Source: Dipetalonema caudispina
Taxonomy: Eukaryota; Nematoda; Chromadorea; Rhabditida; Onchocercidae
Direction: 5' to 3'
DNA length: 64,000 nucleotides
Assembly (NCBI GenBank): GCA_013365325.1
Contig: JABVXV010000210.1
Location: forward strand, 48,637-112,636
Both the position numbers and the translations under genes were made by a program. Under the pieces are notes generated by a model. It ran no database searches and was not told the DNA's origin. It saw only the letters and a program-made list of their open reading frames with translations. Below, one piece after another: positions 57,453 to 64,000 of the stretch. Positions within the stretch are counted from its first letter, which is position 1, and every line of letters begins with the position of its first letter.

Positions 57453-57906
57453 TTCTAGTGGAGATTTACAAGGCATTAAGCATTCATTGAAATTGATATT
57501 GCCATTTAATCAAAGTGTTGGATAATAGTCTGCTTAATGTCAATCGCTGATGACGCATACTATTCAATGTTGGATTTTAGTGCATTGTCGGACCAAATTT
57601 TGCAAATTCTACTGCCCAAAAAGATATTCAGAAATGATCAAGACTGTTGTAGGAATGACCAATTATAATGTGATATTACCAGTAAATATGCATCTTTATT
57701 ATATACATTTAATGATCTTCCTTTTTTGAGGTGCGATATAGAAGTGAACATACAGCGCATACAGTCATTGAATGATAATCATTGTCTTTGAGCATTTGTT
57801 CTTTCTTTTTATTAAAACAATTACAAAAATGTATTTCTATTTGAGTTAGAGAAAAAACAAGACTACTGAACTTTCCTCCATTCCTTAGCTGTGTATTCCA
57901 GCATAC
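57453..57906. other. 3' flanks of two convergent genes
   Basis: About 450 bp between the stop codons of the SelS-glutaredoxin gene (plus) and MTG1 (minus). Its left 350 bp is also present, diverged, behind the pseudogene copy (to about 53600). No gene was seen. Confidence 0.6.
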
Positions 57907-60065
57907 TTATTCATTTTTATCCATATAATCTAACAGAAGATCAATATCTAAGCAGTGGTCACGTAGTTTGTTATTCCGAAACATATTAATAAACTGTTTG
58001 GCTGCCGTATCAATGTCCCATCGTTCAGCTCGTTGTCCAGCAATGTAGCATTGAAAGCGAAGATCATTGGATTGACATATATCCAATAACACTTTCTGTA
58101 TATCATCTGATGGTCCATTATGCAGATTGAAAAACTCGACGTAAGAGTAATCACCCGTCCTGCAATTCTCCATAGAATTAAGCAGCTGATACATTTCTCA
58201 ATTTATCCCTAGCGTGGGTAAAGATATTGTTGAGTTGTTGTGCTCAGTGCAGGTTCAGGAAATCCTATATATACGGCCGTAATACGGCTGTTGAAAAATA
58301 CGGCTGTTGAAAAACAGAAGGATTCAAGTTTACCTGTTTAACCAGTATAGCAAGTAATCGGCAACGTAATGAACTTGCGTGGCACTTTCCAAAATAAGAT
58401 TGCACAGCGCTAGTTTCATTGCACCATCTGTATCCCGTGCTAATGGATTCAGTACCCCCGGTGTGTCTACTATGTATATTAGCGGCTGATCGAGAATTCG
58501 CACACGATTTTGGACACGTACTGTTACTCCTGGCCTGCTACCTAAATTCCTTAACTGATTCACATTTTCTTTTAAGCTATATAATTTAGCTATTGGATAG
58601 TTATTGAACTGAAAGCAACCTAATTGCTAAATGAATTAGATAGAATAATTAACTAACTAACTTTGTTAAAACTTTTTAAGAAAGACTCGCTGTCTAATAA
58701 ATGATTTCTAACTATGAAACATATTTGGTTCGCGTGAAACATTGTTTTCTAAATCACTGAACAATCTGACCCCCTAAAAATGGTTTTCTAATGTGTCTTA
58801 GTACTAACAGCTTCGACATAGTTTGAAGAACGATCTGTCTTCCTCGATGCACTTATGTTTTCTTTTTCGAAAGTTTACCTTCCTCTACAGCTTTCTGATT
58901 GTTTCCAAGATTGGCTAGTCGTAGTGAGTTGATCAATGATGATTTTCCAACATTAGGGATGCCTACTACCATAACCTACAACAGAGGAAATCCTCTGCAT
59001 ACATCAAAGTAAGAGGGACAATTTTAATGAATATATTTAACTAAATAGGGGCCTTGAAAACTCGAAACATGTATCAATTCTCGAACTACACCTGATTATG
59101 AATGCTAATCCTCTTATCCAAAAAACTGTAGTATGTCCTCTGATGGAAGTGCAGTTGAATGTTTTGATGTTAGCCGTAAAGTTGCTCACTTCAACAATCC
59201 ATCTTTTAAGGAATGATTAGTAGTTTTAAATAAAAAGAAAGATAACGGAAATACTAACCTGGTATTCCGTTTTCACAGTTCGATTGAAACGTGGTTCTTC
59301 ACGAAGACATCGTAACATCATGTTTTGTAAATCCACGAGTGGTTTCTTGAGACGTTTTTTGCAATTTGTCCATACTAAATTCGTCATGCCATTGTCACGA
59401 TAATAATCTTCGATTGGTTTTCTTAAATTGTAGTTCCGTCACAGTTAAAAAAAAATGAATGAGATGGTTTTATGGTCAGAATCTTGCATCTGTTTTAGAG
59501 AAATTATACTTTAATTCATAAAGAGTCAATAACGGGAAAATTTATGCTACACTGAATAACAGAATAGCAGTTCTAGCAAAGTTGAGAAAATGTCAAGTAC
59601 CAAGTGTGAACGTTCAAGAACATCCATAACAAACCTTAAATTGTTACTGATGAGATCCATTTTATTCATCACAAGAATATGTGGTCGTATGGCATATAAA
59701 GAAGAATAAAACTGAGGGTTGCGTCCAGTGATTGGCACGCGAGCATCGTGCACCTAAAAATTCAAAAAGGAAATATCAGGATCCCATGACACAATTTGGA
59801 ACATGGTCCATCATCAAAAGAGATGATTTTCCCGCAAAAAGGGGATCTCTTTACGAGAAGTTGAGTATGAGGAACAAATTTAAACAACAACTTGAAGCAA
59901 TAATTCAGATTGCCTATAGTGCCTACTCACTTCAATGATAAGGTCCATTGTTCTCAATTTACCGATCATTCGTTTCAACTGTACAGACATATGCATCGGG
60001 AACCAGATACGGAAATCAAATTTTGCAGGTAATAGGTAGCGTTCCCGACATTGTACCTTTGGCAT
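57907..60065 (-). CDS. MTG1: mitochondrial ribosome-associated GTPase 1 (circularly permuted GTPase)
   Basis: Six exons (minus): 60065-59931, 59753-59635, 59421-59259, 58975-58879, 58568-58334, 58159-57907; phases agree, 333 aa (human MTG1: 334). The G motifs are in permuted order: G4 NKMD (75-78), then G1 GIPNVGKSS (144-152), G2 in SRPGVT and G3 DTPG (206-209). This is the YlqF/MTG1 class. WFPMHM near the N-terminus matches the family WFPGHM motif, with Met for Gly. The protein acts in assembly of the mitochondrial large ribosomal subunit at the inner membrane, matrix side. The start is the ATG in exon 1 behind an acceptor TTTATTTAG, suggesting trans-splicing. The exon 5 acceptor has more than one in-phase option (58568 chosen; 58589 region possible), so a few residues after G1 are uncertain. 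The exon 6 acceptor (ATTGCAG) was fixed by phase and by the join YWLNR-TGDYSYVEFF. Confidence 0.92.
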
Positions 60066-60754
60066 TTCACTCGGTGCATCACAGATCTTACGCCTAAATA
60101 AATCACGAAATTATGCATGAAAGACGATTACGCATATAAGACAATAGAAACAGCAAACTCTGAATAGCTTAACGAAACTTGACAACTAGTTGTTTCTTGT
60201 AGGAAAATTCCAAATTATCTGAAGCCAACAACCTTCAGATGAAAAAGACCTTTCTAGAAAGTCCAATAACAGAAAACGAACCTTCTCGTATGATTCAGAA
60301 ACGTCGAATCCGGCAAATCAACGAGCCGACTCCAAGCACACATGAGACGCTGCCGTCTTATCAACCACATTCGACTCAAAAACCCAAAATTCATAAAATT
60401 TTAACCATTTTCGGACTTTCTTAAATTTTTGTTTACGATTATGCCCCTAACGAAAAAACCAATTCTTGATTAAAATTGTCCTTTCACTGGATTTCGTTTC
60501 TTAGAAAATGAAAAAATGGAAATTCAGAAAAAATAAATAAATTCATGAATTGTGAGTCAGTGAATATTGTTATTATTACAAATAAAGGAATTCTTTATAT
60601 AAGTATAGGGAAAAAGAAGTTCAACAACAACGTAAAACAATGTGAACTGAGCATTTACATGAGTAAAAACAACAGATGAGTGAAAACAACAGATCATTGC
60701 ATTCACTTACCATATATACAAACAACCAGTCAACAATATTTTGTCATCAGAATA
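60066..60754. other. gap between MTG1 and ELP4
   Basis: About 690 bp between two head-to-tail minus-strand genes: ELP4 3' flank and MTG1 5' flank. A plus-strand frame at 60239-60424 is Pro/Thr-rich without domain or splice support and is not called. The gap is wider than a standard nematode operon spacer. Confidence 0.5.
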
Positions 60755-62881
60755 TCAAAAAGATTTCAAAATTTCTTGACAGTTTTTCTTTTTATTATCA
60801 TTATCACTAAGTGCTGGCGGCAAGTGTAAAATTCTAATATCAAATTTTCGCTTCTGGAGTTGAAAAATGAGATCACTGCTCGCTGGACAGTGTGTTGCAA
60901 TCGATGTCATGGTTGGAAGTTTCAGTAAACGAAAATAACCATCGAAACGATCACCGAACTTCTGCATGGTATTATCACATTCTACAGCATCCAAGTGAAT
61001 CACTAAGTCACCGTGTGAATAAAGTCTTTCCTTAAATACACGTCAAAGTTCGGAGATTTTTATGTATTGCTTTAAATTGCATGAATCAAAGAAAGAATTG
61101 ATAACCATTTCAAATGGGCTACTATGCTTCAAAAGAACTTAAACATATAATACGATAAGTTTACAACCGCGTATTTGTGAAAAGTAGCTCAAGTAGGAAT
61201 ATCAGTAACAAATTTCTTAGCAGTAAACAGTTCAAAAATACATATAAGGAACAGTCAAACCTTCTCCAATTCTCTTACTCTATTTTGAACTGACATTTGT
61301 ATTTAAACTTTATTTCATTTTTCAAGTAAAAACAAACCAACAAACCTTTCGTTCATTCGGTATCCCGCTCGAGTTAATAATTAACATCGCGACAGCACAA
61401 TGAGTGCTTAACATAGTACGCAAATGAGCAACGAACTTTAAATCATTTTCAGGATCTTGCCAAAAAGGATTGCCAACACCTGAGCGGTATTAGTTCCCAT
61501 TATTGAAGTCAAGTAAACAAGAAAAGAAAAAAAAATGCCGAGTATAAAAGATTTACCCACCTTCTATGATTATACGCAGGACACGTTTCTTGGGCTTTAA
61601 AGAAGTAGCCGAATACTCATCTTCTAGAAGTTTTTGCCGTATCCGCTTATAAAGATCACTATAACTAGGTAATTCATCCTCTGATCTGGCGCTATCAGGA
61701 AAGAAAGACATGCTGCATGCTTCTATTCTTTTGTGATCCATCTTTTTCGCTAAATCATACTGTGGAATTCCATGTCGAGGACAAGATAGTGATGAATCCA
61801 TTCTTGGTGCAGTTGAATAACGCCATGCAATTTTCATTGTTAAATTTTCGACCTTCTCTACACCACTCTTTAAATCATCATCCGCACCATTTATTCGGTC
61901 CGGCAGATTTTCTAGTAGTTCTCGTGGATTACGGTTTGTGCTTGCAACAAATAATGAATGCTGGCAACATATACCTAAACAATTATGCAGTTTTAAACTC
62001 TTTTAAGACTTTCAAATTACTGAGAACACAACCAAGATTAAATTGAATATCAGAAACATAAACATATAAACATAAGCGTCAAGTCATGTTTCAGAAGTAA
62101 ACATACTGCATATCCGAACAAATTTGACAGTTACTGAATTAAAGTCTTGAGATTCACCACAAAATCCTTGTTGAATATAACATTCAGATGTTATTGTAAT
62201 TTAATTTAACTAACCTTCAGCGCTGAAATATTTACTAAGGACAGTTGCATAGGCTCGACTCTTATTCTCATCGATGATACAAAGTGAAGAAAGTGGCAAA
62301 CCACCTCCTATCAGTGCATCCACTGCTGTACAACCCATTAATATTTCTGGATAACCTGATCGCGTATTCGTTCCGGGAATCCTCAGAAAAGCATCCGGAC
62401 GTACTCCAGCCATCCCAATCTGCAATTATCATTTAATAAAAGAGATAATCGAAACCACATATACTCAAAAAACAATTTATTTAAAGCTTTTACATATATG
62501 AAAAGACGATAAATGACTGAGACGCGAAAAAAAAAAAAAGATACATAAAGCTTGTAAAGCAGTCAATTAGTCTGCAATTAGAAAACATTCTATGTTTGGA
62601 TCTTTATCCAAATTAGACATTTCCTTCTACATTTCTGAATTCGACAATAATTTACAATTCAATTCTACCAATTCAAAATCCTTCGACAAATTTCGAAATT
62701 CAATTCTGCCTGGACTCCGTGAGAAGTCCAACAAGAAACGAAAGAAGCATATTTACCGATGTGAACCGGACGCAATTCCGGGATGAGGTGGGATGATTAA
62801 TTTAGATATTACCTGAAAGTTGAGGAGATAGTGGTAATTGAAGATTTGGCATTCCCTGCGAATGGTATAACTGTTCGCCAT
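60755..62881 (-). CDS. ELP4: Elongator complex protein 4 (PAXNEB family)
   Basis: Exons (minus): 62881-62813, 62421-62215, 61974-61561, 61479-61346, 61030-60755; phases agree, giving about 363 aa. Family landmarks are FLRIPGT near the start, the RecA-like segment ALIGGGLPLSSLCIIDENKS, MKIAWRY, RVLRIIIEG, the strand and loop VGNPFW, and LHLPPALSD close to the C-terminus. Elp4 forms a RecA-like hexameric ring with Elp5 and Elp6 that binds tRNA and supports the Elongator wobble-uridine (cm5U/mcm5U) modification in the cytosol. Like other Elp4 proteins it lacks a normal Walker A motif. Human ELP4 is about 424 aa, so this is compact. Exon 1 (MANSYTIRRECQIFNYHYLL) is inferred from a good donor and phase; alternatively translation starts at the ATG at 62413 (MAGVRPDAF), eight bases after the acceptor AATTGCAG, giving 340 aa. 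Confidence 0.9.
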
Positions 62882-64000
62882 GTCAACCTTATAAATAAGG
62901 AATAACTTAATCATGGATTAATTAGCAAGAGAAATGCATGCAAGCAATGCAGATCAACATGGCTAGTTATGTTATGTTAAACATGAGAGGATTAACAAGC
63001 AGCTTTCAAAATATCACTCAAAAAAAAAAAAAAAAAAGAAAAATTGTTAAAATCCATTCAGGAATTCGATGAAATCTTTTCTAACGAAAAAATTTAGTTG
63101 CTATGCCTGTTGATATAATAATAAATTCTCATTTAAACTAGGAGAATTTATAAATTTGCACAAAATATCCTCGTGATAATAAACATCTTTAAAATAGTAT
63201 TAGAAGTTGAAATGGTATTAAGTGAAATTCTTAGTACTTCTAAAAAAGTGCTTAATTATCAGCTGAATTATTTCAAATAAAAAGAATGAATTTTTTAAGT
63301 GATAATAGTGTCAGAGTTGTAGGCTAATATAATTTAAAGCTTCTTGCTAATTACATTTGTTAGAATATGCATAACTTCACACAATTACTGTGTATTTTAT
63401 ATTTTCTTTGGCAATTAATTATTTCGCCCAAATATATTTTTATACTTTGGGAAACTTGTATTTAATAAAAGTGTGCTTTGATATGAAAACGTAGGAGTGA
63501 TGATATTCCATTCCATCGATAGTGTAAAAATAACCTGTTTTAATGCTTCCACTCAAAAATATCTGAATCACTGGCAAGGAATAGATAATCTAATACACAT
63601 TTCCCTCGATTGTTTAAACTTTAGCTATATATAGCTCTTATTGTAATTATAAAATCAGTCATCATTTTTTTCAGACACACAAAAAGTGTCAATTTTCATA
63701 AACCTAATTAAGTTAACGGTGAAAACTATTCTTGGTTGGTACAATAAATGTCTTGCGGTATGTTTTAACTGCTTGTTTGATGCAATTCCATTTAACAAAG
63801 TGATAAAATTAAGCTACTCGCATTTTCTTTTTCATAAATAATTAAGCAAGGAAGAGCTTTAGCAGATAGCGATATGAGAATCAAGAAATTTCCCAGTATT
63901 ATTAGGAATTCTTGAACTCTATTATAAGATGGGACTTATCATTGTCAATGGATAAGTTATTTATATGTGTGATAGTTATCTGAGTTAGAGTCCGAATTCA
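62882..64000. other. upstream flank of ELP4 and right end of window
   Basis: Presumed ELP4 promoter region, AT-rich with poly-A runs, followed by repeat copy 2. No gene was seen. Confidence 0.5.
63740..64000. repeat. interspersed repeat, copy 2, cut by window end
   Basis: Direct copy of 45040-45300 (about 97%). It begins at the same ACAATAAATG edge. The matching continues to the last base of the window, so the element or duplication is longer than 261 bp unless it ends exactly there. Confidence 0.93.

Noticed and set aside
57948..58154. 68-codon alternative minus-strand frame inside the last MTG1 exon
   Set aside because: The MTG1 frame is supported by homology and splice phase; this is the offset frame.
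62592..62786. 64-codon plus-strand frame rich in Ser, Asn and Lys
   Set aside because: It lies antisense within the proposed first intron of ELP4, with no domain or splice evidence.
45040..64000. LTR retrotransposon bounded by the two 261-bp repeats
   Set aside because: The interval holds several intact cellular genes on both strands and no reverse transcriptase or integrase, so the repeats are not an LTR pair of one element.

Overview
The window looks like nuclear DNA of a nematode, most likely a filarial or related parasitic (spirurid) worm. The DNA is very AT-rich with many long poly-A/T runs. Genes are split into many small exons separated by introns that mostly end in TTTCAG or TTTTAG. 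Several first coding exons sit directly behind a splice-acceptor-like site, as expected for spliced-leader trans-splicing. The organism call rests on gene structure and the protein families recognised; I could not run a search. Gene models were joined by hand from splice signals, reading phase and family resemblance, and intron phases agree at every junction given for the main genes.

Layout. 0-3.3 kb (minus): fragments of small multi-membrane-segment proteins, with a duplicated 3' end. 5.98-10.0 kb (minus): complete 12-exon glycosyl hydrolase family 47 ER mannosidase I. About 10.95-11.4 kb: four copies of a 118-bp tandem repeat. 12.4-17.1 kb and 18.9-21.0 kb (minus): two secreted proteins of unknown function, possibly nematode-specific, in tandem; a tRNA-Leu(UAA) lies antisense in an intron of the first. 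25.2-28.1 kb (minus): EndoU-family endoribonuclease with signal peptide. 30.4-34.4 kb (minus): calponin-repeat protein with no calponin-homology domain seen. 34.4-41.0 kb: gene-free divergent region with microsatellites. 41.0-44.9 kb (plus): alpha subunit of mitochondrial processing peptidase. 47.4-52.2 kb (plus): large multi-zinc-finger nuclear protein. 52.8-53.6 kb: broken duplicate of a glutaredoxin gene end. 54.6-57.5 kb (plus): a protein joining a selenoprotein S/VIMP-like membrane module to a dithiol glutaredoxin. 57.9-60.1 kb (minus): mitochondrial ribosome GTPase MTG1. 60.8-62.9 kb (minus): Elongator subunit ELP4. A repeat of at least 261 bp occurs at 45.04 kb and again at the right edge of the window.

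Most of these are ordinary housekeeping genes: ER glycan trimming, mitochondrial protein import, mitoribosome assembly and tRNA wobble modification. I see no sign that they form one pathway. The most interesting item is the SelS/VIMP-glutaredoxin fusion. Its Cys-Pro-Tyr-Cys thioredoxin-fold domain sits where vertebrate SelS carries its C-terminal selenocysteine, suggesting an ER-membrane redox protein. The main alternative, a two-gene operon, is stated in its entry.
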